This document shows positions 1 through 7,295 of a stretch of 10,624 nt of DNA, one piece after another; positions within the stretch are counted from its first letter, which is position 1; every line of letters begins with the position of its first letter. The position numbers were made by a program, and so were the translations under genes. Below the pieces are notes generated by a model. That model was given only the letters and a program-made list of their open reading frames with translations. It had not been told where the DNA came from and did not search any database. This DNA is from an uncultured Pseudomonadota bacterium (lineage in GTDB: Bacteria > Pseudomonadota > Gammaproteobacteria > Methylococcales > Methylomonadaceae): positions 1 through 10,624 of the forward strand of contig CAJBJW010000303.1 in NCBI GenBank assembly GCA_903953455.1, given 5' to 3'.

Positions 1-23
1 CCTTTTTTGTGAGCGAAATGTAA

Positions 24-1151
24 TTATTTAATTAAACTTAATAAAACACCAGCAGCCACTGCTGAGCCAATAACACCGGCAACATTGGGTCCCATTGCAT
101 GCATCAATAAGAAATTGTGTGGATTGCTTTCAAGGCCAATTTTATTAGCTACTCGCGCAGCCATAGGAACGGCTGATACACCAGCGGCGCCAATTAACGG
201 ATTAATCGGTGTATCACTAAAGCGATTCATTATTTTTGCCATAATGACCCCTGATGCGGTGCCAATGGCAAAAGCCACCGCGCCAAGCGCCAAAATACCA
301 AGCGTTTTTATTTGCAAAAAGGCTTCAGCGCTCAATTTTGAGCCTACAGCCAAACCTAAAAAGATGGTAACAATGTTAATTAATTCATTCTGCGCAGTTT
401 GACTTAAACGATCAACGACACCACAAGAATTCATTAAATTACCCAAAGCAAACATACCTACCAAAGGCGTTGAGGAAGGTAGGAGTAAAATAGACAATAA
501 TAATAAAATTAAGGGGAAAAGAATCTTTTCCGTTTTACTCACGTGGCGCAATTGCTGCATTTCAATTTTGCGTTCAGCTTCGGTGGTCAGTGCACGCATA
601 ATGGGTGGCTGAATTAATGGCACAAGCGCCATATAGGAATAGGCAGCAACGGCAATCGCACCAAGTAAATCGGGAGCAAGTTTAGATGCGACATAAATAG
701 CTGTTGGACCATCTGCGCCGCCGATAATGCCAATGGCAGCCGCATCCCTTAACGTGAATTCTAATCCGGGGACGGCATTTAAGGCGAGTGCGCCAAGCAG
801 TGAAGCAAAAATTCCAAACTGCGCAGCTGCCCCTAAAAGCAATGTTTTGGGATTGGCAAGCATGGGTCCAAAGTCAGTCATCGCGCCCACGCCCATAAAG
901 ATAAGCAAGGGGAAAATGCCAAGTTTAATGCCGTAATATAGAAAATAAAGTAATCCCCCTTCCTGTGAAATGCCTGCAACCGGAATATTACTGAGAATTG
1001 CACCAAAGCCAATAGGTAATAATAATAAGGGTTCAAAACCTTTTTTTATGGCTAAAAATAACAACAAAAAACCAATGAGCATCATAAAAACTTGCCCAGC
1101 AGTGAAGTTATAAATACCGGTGCTTTGCCATAATGAAATTAAATTTTCCAT
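24..1151 (-). CDS. oadB: Oxaloacetate decarboxylase, sodium-pumping beta subunit
   Basis: Integral membrane subunit that decarboxylates carboxybiotin on OadA and couples this to Na+ export across the inner membrane. The 375-residue protein is almost entirely hydrophobic segments. It carries the family signature IGGADGPTAIY at residues 143-153, whose Asp147 corresponds to the essential Na+-binding aspartate of the family, followed by AAYSYMALVPLIQPP (169-183). A second conserved stretch, HAMGPNVAGVIGSA (351-364), lies near the C terminus. The soluble loop around residues 188-208 is charged. It is somewhat shorter than enterobacterial OadB (about 430 residues), and the difference is at the N-terminal side, as in many compact members. 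Its ATG lies 9 nt after the oadA stop with AGG in the gap, so translation is coupled to oadA. Related methylmalonyl-CoA or glutaconyl-CoA decarboxylase beta subunits look similar; the adjacent OadA decides the substrate. Confidence 0.96.
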   Translation of the reverse strand: MENLISLWQSTGIYNFTAGQVFMMLIGFLLLFLAIKKGFEPLLLLPIGFGAILSNIPVAGISQEGGLLYFLYYGIKLGIFPLLIFMGVGAMTDFGPMLANPKTLLLGAAAQFGIFASLLGALALNAVPGLEFTLRDAAAIGIIGGADGPTAIYVASKLAPDLLGAIAVAAYSYMALVPLIQPPIMRALTTEAERKIEMQQLRHVSKTEKILFPLILLLLSILLLPSSTPLVGMFALGNLMNSCGVVDRLSQTAQNELINIVTIFLGLAVGSKLSAEAFLQIKTLGILALGAVAFAIGTASGVIMAKIMNRFSDTPINPLIGAAGVSAVPMAARVANKIGLESNPHNFLLMHAMGPNVAGVIGSAVAAGVLLSLIK

Positions 1152-1160
1152 AACTAACCT

Positions 1161-2942
1161 TTATAACGTAATTAATACGCTGCCACTACTGACAGCATTC
1201 CCTTCTTTTACATGGACTGAGGTGACAACCCCTGCAAATTTTGAGCGAATTTCAGTTTCCATTTTCATTGCTTCCATCAAAATAACAATCTCTCCTTCCT
1301 GTACTTCGCTTCCCGCATTAACTAACACTTTTAAAATGGTGCCAGCCATTGGTGAGTCAATTGTTGCGCCACTACCTGCAACTGCAGTCAATGGTGCTGC
1401 ATGGGCAGCACTCACTGCGGGATGAATCGATAATGCACTTCCACCTGGGCCGACAGCAACGTTAAAGTTTTTGCCGTCAACATTGACCGTATAGGTTTCA
1501 ATGGCGCCGTCTTTTTTGGGTGCGATGTCGGCAGCAAATTTCTCTGCATTTGGTTTGGACTCAAACGCACTTGGATTATTACGGTTTGCTAAAAATTTCC
1601 AACCCACTTGGGCAAATAATCCATTAATTAAGGCATCTTCTTCAATATTGCCAGAGAGCTTTACATTTTCAATTTTCGCTTTTTCTTGAACGTCAGCAAT
1701 GAGTTTGTCCATTTCAGCATCAATTAAATCAGCTGGGCGACAAGTAATTGCTAGGGTACCATTTAAGACTTTTTCTTGAAGTTCTACATTCACGGGTGCG
1801 GGTGTAATACCGTATTCGCCTTTTAAAATCGCAGCGGTTTCTTTTGCAATCGATTTATAGCGCTCACCGTTCATCACGTTCATGACCGCCTGTGTACCGA
1901 CAATTTGAGATGTCGGTGTTACAAGTGGAATAAAACCCAAATCTTCACGCACTCGAGGAATTTCTTTTAATACCTCATCAAACTTATCTGATGCGCCTTG
2001 TTCTTTGAGTTGACTTTCCATGTTCGTCAGCATACCGCCGGGAACTTGTGAAATTAAGATTCGACCATCTACACCTTTCAAGCCGCCTTCAAATTGCGCA
2101 TATTTTTTGCGCATATCACGGAAATAATGGGCAATATCTTCGAGTTTTACTAGGTCTAAACCTGTATCGCGTTTTTCGCCTTCTAAACTCGCTACTATAG
2201 ACTCAGTGGGACTGTGCCCATAGGTCATGCTCAGGGATGAAATGGCGGTATCTACGTTATCAACGCCTGCTTCAATGGCTTTGATGAGCGTTGCAACACT
2301 TAATCCTGTTGTTGCGTGGCAATGAAGATGAATGGGGATTTTGGTGCTTTTTTTAAGTTTAGACACTAACTCAAATGCTTCATAAGGCTTGAGCAGTCCT
2401 GCCATATCTTTAATGCAGATTGAATCGGCTCCCATGTCTTCAATGGTTTTACCTAAATCTATCCATGATTTAATGTTATGCACGGGACTTGTTGTATACG
2501 ACATAGTGCCTTGAGCATGTTTTCCAGTATGTTTGACTGCAGTGACTGCGCGTTCAATATTGCGCATATCATTCATTGCGTCAAAAATTCGAAATACATC
2601 AATGCCATTGATCGCGCATCGTTCGATGAACTTATCTACAACATCGTCAGCATAATGGCGGTAGCCTAATAAATTTTGCCCACGTAACAGCATTTGTTGC
2701 GGTGTTTTTGGCATTGCTGCCTTCAATGCACGCAATCTATCCCAAGGGTCTTCGCCCAAATAACGAATACACGCATCAAATGTCGCACCGCCCCATGATT
2801 CAATGGACCAGTAACCAATTTCATCGAGTTGTGCGCAAATTGGCAGCATGTCTTCTGTGCGCACACGTGTGGCCAAAATAGATTGATGTGCGTCGCGCAA
2901 AACAACTTCGGTGATGCCTAATTTTTGTGTATTCATAGCCAT
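1161..2942 (-). CDS. oadA: Oxaloacetate decarboxylase alpha subunit (biotin carboxyltransferase)
   Basis: Peripheral cytoplasmic subunit that transfers the C4 carboxyl of oxaloacetate to its own biotin, releasing pyruvate. The N-terminal carboxyltransferase barrel contains RDAHQS (16-21), IKDMAG (177-182) and HLHCHATTG (205-213). Asp17, Lys178, His207 and His209 sit where the metal-site residues of the family are. A conserved PYC/OADA middle domain (SQVPGGMLTNMESQ, about 299-312) follows. An Ala-rich flexible linker spans about 508-525, and the last 70 residues form a biotinyl domain with EAMKMET; Lys560 is the predicted biotinylation site. Length (593) matches the family. The chosen ATG has AGGAG about 10 nt upstream; the ATG two codons later would sit too far from it. 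It is the middle gene of oadG-oadA-oadB. Pyruvate carboxylase subunit B is the main alternative, but the flanking beta and gamma subunits argue for the Na+ pump. Confidence 0.97.
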   Translation of the reverse strand: MAMNTQKLGITEVVLRDAHQSILATRVRTEDMLPICAQLDEIGYWSIESWGGATFDACIRYLGEDPWDRLRALKAAMPKTPQQMLLRGQNLLGYRHYADDVVDKFIERCAINGIDVFRIFDAMNDMRNIERAVTAVKHTGKHAQGTMSYTTSPVHNIKSWIDLGKTIEDMGADSICIKDMAGLLKPYEAFELVSKLKKSTKIPIHLHCHATTGLSVATLIKAIEAGVDNVDTAISSLSMTYGHSPTESIVASLEGEKRDTGLDLVKLEDIAHYFRDMRKKYAQFEGGLKGVDGRILISQVPGGMLTNMESQLKEQGASDKFDEVLKEIPRVREDLGFIPLVTPTSQIVGTQAVMNVMNGERYKSIAKETAAILKGEYGITPAPVNVELQEKVLNGTLAITCRPADLIDAEMDKLIADVQEKAKIENVKLSGNIEEDALINGLFAQVGWKFLANRNNPSAFESKPNAEKFAADIAPKKDGAIETYTVNVDGKNFNVAVGPGGSALSIHPAVSAAHAAPLTAVAGSGATIDSPMAGTILKVLVNAGSEVQEGEIVILMEAMKMETEIRSKFAGVVTSVHVKEGNAVSSGSVLITL

Positions 2943-2966
2943 TTTTATAGATCTCCTAAATGCTAG

Positions 2967-2986
2967 CAGTTTCGAATAAAAAACTG
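2967..2986 (-). other. Small hairpin upstream of oadA ribosome-binding site
   Basis: In the transcript sense, CAGTTT and AAACTG form a 6-bp stem around an 8-nt loop, ending about 15 nt before the oadA AGGAG. It is AT-rich and has no T-tract that would make it a terminator. It could protect or process the oadG-oadA junction, or be chance in AT-rich sequence. Confidence 0.25.
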
Positions 2987-3067
2987 TTTTGCTTTTTTAT
3001 TGGCAAGGTGAAAAAGGTCTTTTAGTTTTAATTATAAAATATACGTAATTTTTTTAATTTTGAGCAA

Positions 3068-3304
3068 TTAATGCGTGCTTCGATATTGATGCACTGCCGC
3101 AGTAATTGCCGCAATATAATGTTTGTTAGTTTCTGCGTTTGTTGCAACAGAAACGGTGTTGTGTGATGCGACTTCTTCTGGTAAATAACGCGTGATAAGT
3201 TTTGACGTGGCGTTAATAACGACCACTAGCATAGCCAAAAATAAAAATACGATGGCCATGCCCGCAAGCATCAATTCTAGGCCGCTACTCATAAGTTCAG
3301 TCAT
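3068..3304 (-). CDS. oadG: Oxaloacetate decarboxylase gamma subunit
   Basis: Small membrane anchor that holds the alpha and beta subunits together in the Na+-translocating decarboxylase. The 78-residue protein has one transmembrane helix (about 12-30, LAGMAIVFLFLAMLVVV), then a short polar linker and a C-terminal tail HYIAAITAAVHQYRSTH. This layout and the tail pattern (AAI-AAVHQYR) are typical of the OadG family, where the tail contacts OadA and contributes a metal site. Sequence identity in this family is low, so much of the support comes from its place as first gene of oadG-oadA-oadB. The ribosome-binding site is weak (GTGAGAA shortly before the ATG). The 125-nt gap to oadA is longer than usual for this operon. 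Confidence 0.9.
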   Translation of the reverse strand: MTELMSSGLELMLAGMAIVFLFLAMLVVVINATSKLITRYLPEEVASHNTVSVATNAETNKHYIAAITAAVHQYRSTH

Positions 3305-3344
3305 AATTTCTCACTAGGGTAAAATATTGGAATATGTGCATTGT

Positions 3345-3373
3345 ATTATATTTTTTTCAAATAATTGTAGTAA
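3345..3373 (-). promoter_or_regulatory. Candidate oadGAB promoter
   Basis: On the minus strand a perfect TATAAT (3350 to 3345) lies 34 to 41 nt before the oadG ATG, so transcription would start near 3338. The -35 position 17 nt upstream reads TTACTA, only 3 of 6 consensus bases, but a run of seven A residues on this strand fills the spacer. The AT-rich background makes a chance -10 match likely, so this is tentative. Confidence 0.35.
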
Positions 3374-3380
3374 TTGCTAG

Positions 3381-3410
3381 TATAATTAATTAAATCGCGT
3401 CTTAATTAAA
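3381..3410 (+). repeat. Twin TTAATTAAA repeats in divergent region
   Basis: TTAATTAAA occurs at 3386-3394 and 3402-3410, 16 bp start to start. Each contains the palindrome TTAATTAA, so the pair can also fold as an 8-bp stem with an 8-nt loop. The left copy overlaps a plus-strand TATAAT (3381-3386) that might be an additional distal yceD -10, though no good -35 precedes it. It could be a regulator site between the two operons, or simply AT-rich sequence. Confidence 0.3.
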
Positions 3411-3454
3411 GTATTGTATCGTTTGTGGTAAGTAAAATCGTTACTCTGTCTAAT

Positions 3455-3483
3455 TTGACGCTTATGGCGTTTCAATATATTAT
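3455..3483 (+). promoter_or_regulatory. Putative yceD-rpmF promoter (near-consensus sigma-70)
   Basis: TTGACG (3455-3460) and TATTAT (3478-3483) each match the consensus in 5 of 6 bases and are separated by the optimal 17 bp. AT-rich sequence lies upstream, as for an UP element. Transcription would begin about 7 nt after the -10, at or within a base or two of the yceD ATG at 3490, implying a leaderless or nearly leaderless message. Confidence 0.6.
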
Positions 3484-3489
3484 TAGCTA

Positions 3490-4017
3490 ATGCAAAATCG
3501 ACTGCCTGAAATCATTGAACCACTAAATCTTGCCGATAAACGCGGTGAATTACATGGTCAATTGCCGCTTAATTCCTTAATTCGTCTAAATGAAAAGTTA
3601 GTAAACAACGAAGGCGTTGTTGAAGTTAATTTATATTTTGGACGCGAAGGAAGAACCCCGTATATCGAAGGTAACTTGGAAACGACGCTGTTTCTTGTTT
3701 GTCAGAAATGTTTGCAGGGTGTCGAATTTAAAGTCAACAATGCGGTTAAGTTGGGTATTGCCACCAAATTTGAGTATGTAGAACGATTGCCTTCTGAATA
3801 TGAGCCATTGCTTGTCGAAGAAGAAACGTTTCTGTTAAGTAAACTTGTTGAAGATGAATTATTGCTCAGCCTACCTGATTACCCTAAGCATGAATACGAT
3901 TGTATGGTGGAAGGGGTTGCCAAAGAAGTTGTCAGTGCGTTCGATGAAATTGCACCCGAAAAACCTAATCCTTTTTCCGTTTTAGCCCATTTAAAAAAAT
4001 CTACTGGAGAATCCTAA
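3490..4017 (+). CDS. yceD: YceD (DUF177) 23S rRNA accumulation protein
   Basis: Member of the YceD/DUF177 family, whose bacterial and plastid members are required for 23S rRNA accumulation and large-subunit assembly. Cytoplasmic, 175 residues, same length class as E. coli YceD. Family hallmarks are the N-terminal MQ-LP--I-PL-LA-KR pattern, the CQKC pair (Cys71, Cys74), LPSEYEPLLVEE (100-111), LLSKLVEDELLLSLP (115-129) and the C-terminal KPNPFSVLAHLKK (158-170). A third cysteine (Cys138) sits where the family often has one. The ATG is fixed by an in-frame TAG two codons upstream and the conserved MQ start; it has no Shine-Dalgarno sequence. The stop overlaps the rpmF start (TAATG), giving tight coupling to L32. 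Confidence 0.95.
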   Translation: MQNRLPEIIEPLNLADKRGELHGQLPLNSLIRLNEKLVNNEGVVEVNLYFGREGRTPYIEGNLETTLFLVCQKCLQGVEFKVNNAVKLGIATKFEYVERLPSEYEPLLVEEETFLLSKLVEDELLLSLPDYPKHEYDCMVEGVAKEVVSAFDEIAPEKPNPFSVLAHLKKSTGES

Positions 4018-4205
4018 TGGCAGTACAAAAGAGTAAAGTAACACGTTCAAGACGTGGCCAACGTCGTTCACATGACGCATTAACAGCAAAAACATTATCA
4101 ACAGATAAAATTACAGGTGAAGTACATTTACGTCACCACGTAACGCCAGATGGCTACTTTAAAGGTCGTCAAATTGTTCGTTCAAGCGCTGTTGACGTAG
4201 ATTAA
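4017..4205 (+). CDS. rpmF: 50S ribosomal protein L32
   Basis: Structural protein of the large ribosomal subunit. MAVQKSKVTRSRRGQRRSHDAL at the N terminus and GEVHLRHHVTPDGYFKGRQI (34-53) are diagnostic of bacterial L32. It has no cysteines, so this is the zinc-independent form found in many gammaproteobacteria. At 62 residues it is a few longer than the 57-residue E. coli protein; the extra is a polar tail ending AVDVD. GGAG lies 7 nt before the ATG, which shares its A with the yceD stop codon. The yceD-rpmF pair at the head of the fatty-acid cluster is conserved in this class and links ribosome and membrane synthesis. Confidence 0.98.
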   Translation: MAVQKSKVTRSRRGQRRSHDALTAKTLSTDKITGEVHLRHHVTPDGYFKGRQIVRSSAVDVD

Positions 4206-4233
4206 TACGTTTAATTTTTGAGCGAGATATTGT

Positions 4234-4269
4234 GCCGAATCAGTTAAATCTGATTCGGCTTCTTTTTAA
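4234..4269 (+). terminator. Intrinsic terminator between rpmF and plsX
   Basis: A perfect 10-bp inverted repeat GCCGAATCAG / CTGATTCGGC (4234-4243 and 4250-4259) closes a 6-nt loop and is followed directly by TTCTTTTT (4260-4267). This is a textbook rho-independent terminator. It would separate yceD-rpmF transcripts from plsX-fab, or act as a partial terminator that lets some polymerase through. I see no convincing separate plsX promoter after it. Confidence 0.88.
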
Positions 4270-4292
4270 GTACAGTGGAGCAATGAGTTAGC

Positions 4293-5321
4293 GTGAGTTT
4301 AACCATATCAATTGATGCTATGGGCGGTGATTTTGGACCAAGTGTGACGGTTCCTGCTGCTTTGGCTTGCCTCAAAGAAAACTCAGCTTTAGCACTTATT
4401 TTGGTAGGTGATGAAGCAGTGCTTGAGCCTTTACTCGTACAGGCATTTCCTGTTTACGGCAATCGGTTACAAATTCAGCACGCCTCGCAACAGGTGGATA
4501 TGGATGAGCCGCCTTCAAAAGCCCTTAAGAATAAAAAAGACTCCTCCATGCGTGTGGCTATTAATCTTGTTCATCAAGGTCGAGCAGATGCGTGTGTGAG
4601 TGCAGGAAATACGGGTGCGCTGATGGCGACCGCGCGATTTGTACTTAAAATGCTCAATGGAATTGATCGCCCTGCCATTATTTCAACCTTACCTTCTGTT
4701 TATGGGCATACGCACATGATGGATTTAGGGGCTAACGTCGACTGTACTGCAGAGCATTTGTTTCAATTTGCTGTCATGGGCAATGAGTTGGTGAAAGCAA
4801 TCGACAATATCGACAGTCCACGTATTGGTCTTTTGAATATTGGGGAAGAAGCTATGAAAGGCAATGAGCAGGTAAAAACTGCGGCAAAGTTGCTCGAGAA
4901 TTCTTCACTTAACTACATTGGCTATGTTGAAGGTAACTCTATTAACGCTGGGAATACGCAAGTTGATTTGATTGTCTGTGATGGCTTTGTTGGCAATGTC
5001 TCGCTTAAATCCATTGAAGGTGCCGCAAAAATGATTGGCACGACGCTAAAACAAGCGTTCTCTAAGAATTGGTTAACTAAATTAGCCGCAGTCGTTGCGT
5101 ACCCCGTACTAAAAAGTTTTAAGCAACGCATCGATCCGCGTTTGTATAATGGCGCCAGTTTTCTCGGTTTACGAGGACTTGTGATTAAAAGTCACGGTGG
5201 CGCCGATGTTCTTGCGTTTAAAACAGCAATCAAATTAGCTGAAGTTGAAGTTCAGCACAATGTCATTCAAAAAATTACGCAACAAGTTGAAGCTTCTCTC
5301 GCGCAACGGACACTCTTATGA
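4293..5321 (+). CDS. plsX: Phosphate acyltransferase PlsX
   Basis: Converts acyl-ACP plus phosphate to acyl-phosphate, the donor for PlsY in phosphatidic acid synthesis; a peripheral membrane enzyme. The 342-residue protein shows DAMGGDFGPS (8-17), SAGNTGALM (103-111), LDLGANVD-type DLGANVDC (144-151), LLNIGEE (180-186), VCDGFVGNVSLKS (228-240), YNGASFLGLRG (285-295) and KSHGGAD (299-305), all PlsX signatures. Residues about 257-278 form an amphipathic basic helix, likely the membrane contact. It starts with GTG; an in-frame TGA three codons upstream excludes a longer form, and GGAG lies 12 nt before it, rather far. A Met-Ser-stop triplet frame (4283-4291) sits between the GGAG and the GTG. 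The stop overlaps the fabH start by 4 nt (ATGA). Confidence 0.97.
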   Translation: MSLTISIDAMGGDFGPSVTVPAALACLKENSALALILVGDEAVLEPLLVQAFPVYGNRLQIQHASQQVDMDEPPSKALKNKKDSSMRVAINLVHQGRADACVSAGNTGALMATARFVLKMLNGIDRPAIISTLPSVYGHTHMMDLGANVDCTAEHLFQFAVMGNELVKAIDNIDSPRIGLLNIGEEAMKGNEQVKTAAKLLENSSLNYIGYVEGNSINAGNTQVDLIVCDGFVGNVSLKSIEGAAKMIGTTLKQAFSKNWLTKLAAVVAYPVLKSFKQRIDPRLYNGASFLGLRGLVIKSHGGADVLAFKTAIKLAEVEVQHNVIQKITQQVEASLAQRTLL

Positions 5322-6283
5322 CACGCTACAGTAAAATTATTGGTACAGGCGGTTATTTACCTAAAAATATCGTCACAAATCATCAGTTAGCTGAGCGCGT
5401 TGATACATCAGATGAGTGGATTTTTGAGCGTACAGGTATTCGTAGTCGTCGCATTGCTGGCTCTGATGAAACAGCGTCAAGTATGGCAGAAATTGCGGCA
5501 CGTCAAGCAATTGAAGTAGCGCAAATTGATGCAAACGCTATAGATTTAATTATTGTCGCGACGGGAACGCCAGATAAGGTGTATCCAAGTACAGCGTGTT
5601 TATTGCAACATCGTTTAGGTATTAACGGTGGTGTAGCTTTTGATATTCAAGCGGCATGTAGTGGTTCCATTTTTGCGTTAAGTATTGCTGATCAATATAT
5701 TAAATCAGGTGCTGCAAAAACGGCGCTTATTGTAGGTTCAGAAGTCTGTTCGCGCATTGTTGATTGGACTGATCGCGGAACGTGTATTTTGTTTGGGGAT
5801 GGCGCAGGGGCTTTATTGTTGCAAGCATCTGATGAAGTGGGCGTGTTATCAACCCACATTCATTCAGATGGACAATATGATGATTTGCTCTATTGTCCAA
5901 ATCCTCAAGCAATAGGTGATGAAGAGTCGCCTTTAGGTTATATATCAATGCGCGGAAATGAAGTATTTAAAGTGGCCGTTAATACGCTTGGTCGTATTGT
6001 GGATGAAACACTCGAGGCGCATCATATGGATAAGTCCGAAATTGATTGGTTGGTTCCACATCAAGCGAACATTCGTATTATCGCGGCGACTGCAAAAAAA
6101 TTAAAAATGTCGATGGAGCAAGTTGTTGTGACGCTTGAAACGCAGGGTAATACGTCGTCAGCGTCTGTTCTACTCGCATTCAATGAAGCGGTGCGTGATG
6201 GACGAATTAAACGTGGCCAAACCGTATTGCTTGAAGCGTTTGGTGCGGGGTTTACTTGGGGCTCAGCGCTCGTTCGTTACTGA
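5318..6283 (+). CDS. fabH: 3-oxoacyl-ACP synthase III (KAS III)
   Basis: Starts fatty-acid synthesis by condensing acetyl-CoA with malonyl-ACP; cytoplasmic homodimer of the thiolase fold. The catalytic triad is visible: Cys114 in QAACSG, His248 in VPHQANIRI, and Asn278 in GNTSSAS. The N terminus (SKIIGTGGYLP, DTSDEWIFERTGIRSRR) and the C-terminal GAGFTWGSALVRY are standard for FabH, and 321 residues is near the E. coli length of 317. The ATG overlaps the plsX stop in ATGA, so the two are translationally coupled. Use of acetyl-CoA rather than branched primers is inferred from the gammaproteobacterial type, not seen directly. Confidence 0.98.
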   Translation: MTRYSKIIGTGGYLPKNIVTNHQLAERVDTSDEWIFERTGIRSRRIAGSDETASSMAEIAARQAIEVAQIDANAIDLIIVATGTPDKVYPSTACLLQHRLGINGGVAFDIQAACSGSIFALSIADQYIKSGAAKTALIVGSEVCSRIVDWTDRGTCILFGDGAGALLLQASDEVGVLSTHIHSDGQYDDLLYCPNPQAIGDEESPLGYISMRGNEVFKVAVNTLGRIVDETLEAHHMDKSEIDWLVPHQANIRIIAATAKKLKMSMEQVVVTLETQGNTSSASVLLAFNEAVRDGRIKRGQTVLLEAFGAGFTWGSALVRY

Positions 6284-6344
6284 TTGATTTTTTTGATCAT
6301 CTTCTGTTATTTTCTCCCTTTACTTAATAAAAAATAATTAAAAA

Positions 6345-7295
6345 ATGACTCAACAACAAAATTTAGCGTTTGTTTTTCCAGGGCAAGGTTCGCAATCTAT
6401 CGGTATGCTCGATGATTTAGCGCAAAGTTATCCTGAAGTAAAACAGACGTTTGAGCGTGCATCAGAAGCGCTTAAAAAGGATTTATGGGCGCTAGTGAGT
6501 GATAGCGCGTTAGAATCTGAATTGAATCAAACGCATAACACACAGCCAGCCATGTTAGCCGCAGGCGTTGCGGTTTGGAACGTTTGGACACAACATAGTA
6601 CAGTTCGTCCTGCATGGCTTGCAGGTCATAGTTTAGGTGAATACAGTGCGCTGGTTTGCGCCGGTGCGCTTAATTTTGAGGACGCCATTAAATTAGTGGC
6701 GTTGCGTGGCACGTTAATGCAAGAAGCTGTACCCCAAGGTGTGGGCGCGATGGCCGCAATTTTAGGTTTAGATGACAGCGTTGTTGTTGACGTTTGCGCT
6801 CAGGTGGCAGGAAATGAAGTGGTGTCTGCGGTGAATTTTAATTCGCAAGGTCAAGTTGTTATTGCGGGTCACGCGGCAGCAGTTGAGCGTGCAATGGCTG
6901 GTGCAAAAGAAGCAGGCGCAAAACGCTCTGTGTTATTACCCGTCAGCGTGCCTTCACATTGCGCATTAATGCAACCGGCTGCGGATAAATTAGCGCAAAC
7001 CTTAGAGAATATGACGATTCATGTACCCAATGCTACGTTAATTCATAATGTGGATGTACTTTCACATCAAACGCCTGAAGCGATTCGATTCGCACTAAAA
7101 GAACAGCTTTATAAGCCTGTACGTTGGGTGGATACGATTAAATACATGGCTGATAACGGTGTATCGCGTTTTGTTGAATGTGGTGCAGGTAAAGTCTTGA
7201 TTGGTTTAAATAAACGCATTGTAAAAGAGGCTGAGCACTTTAGTATTTACGATGCTCTAACACTTAATACACTTTTGGAGCAACTCAATGACTAA
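6345..7295 (+). CDS. fabD: Malonyl-CoA:ACP transacylase
   Basis: Moves the malonyl group from CoA to ACP, supplying the extender unit for all condensing enzymes. The serine nucleophile is Ser96 in the elbow GHSLGEYSALV, with His205 in PVSVPSHCALM completing the dyad, Gln14 of FPGQGSQ forming the oxyanion hole and Arg121 (VALRG) binding the malonyl carboxylate. Length (316) is close to the E. coli enzyme (309). The 61-nt gap after fabH is AT-rich, with no recognisable Shine-Dalgarno sequence; the ATG follows a run of A residues, and its MTQ start matches E. coli FabD. The last 8 nt overlap fabG, so the pair is coupled. Confidence 0.98.
   Translation: MTQQQNLAFVFPGQGSQSIGMLDDLAQSYPEVKQTFERASEALKKDLWALVSDSALESELNQTHNTQPAMLAAGVAVWNVWTQHSTVRPAWLAGHSLGEYSALVCAGALNFEDAIKLVALRGTLMQEAVPQGVGAMAAILGLDDSVVVDVCAQVAGNEVVSAVNFNSQGQVVIAGHAAAVERAMAGAKEAGAKRSVLLPVSVPSHCALMQPAADKLAQTLENMTIHVPNATLIHNVDVLSHQTPEAIRFALKEQLYKPVRWVDTIKYMADNGVSRFVECGAGKVLIGLNKRIVKEAEHFSIYDALTLNTLLEQLND

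Noticed and set aside
1..23. Terminator after oadB
   Set aside because: Only 23 bases lie beyond the stop and no stem is visible; any terminator lies outside the window.
1120..1425. A 101-codon plus-strand open frame opposite the oadA C terminus and oadB start
   Set aside because: It is antisense to well-conserved coding sequence, has no ribosome-binding site and resembles no family.
6293..6330. A fabD promoter in the fabH-fabD gap
   Set aside because: TTGATC has no -10 at a proper distance, and the TAATAA further on is 26 bp away; AT-rich chance matches.
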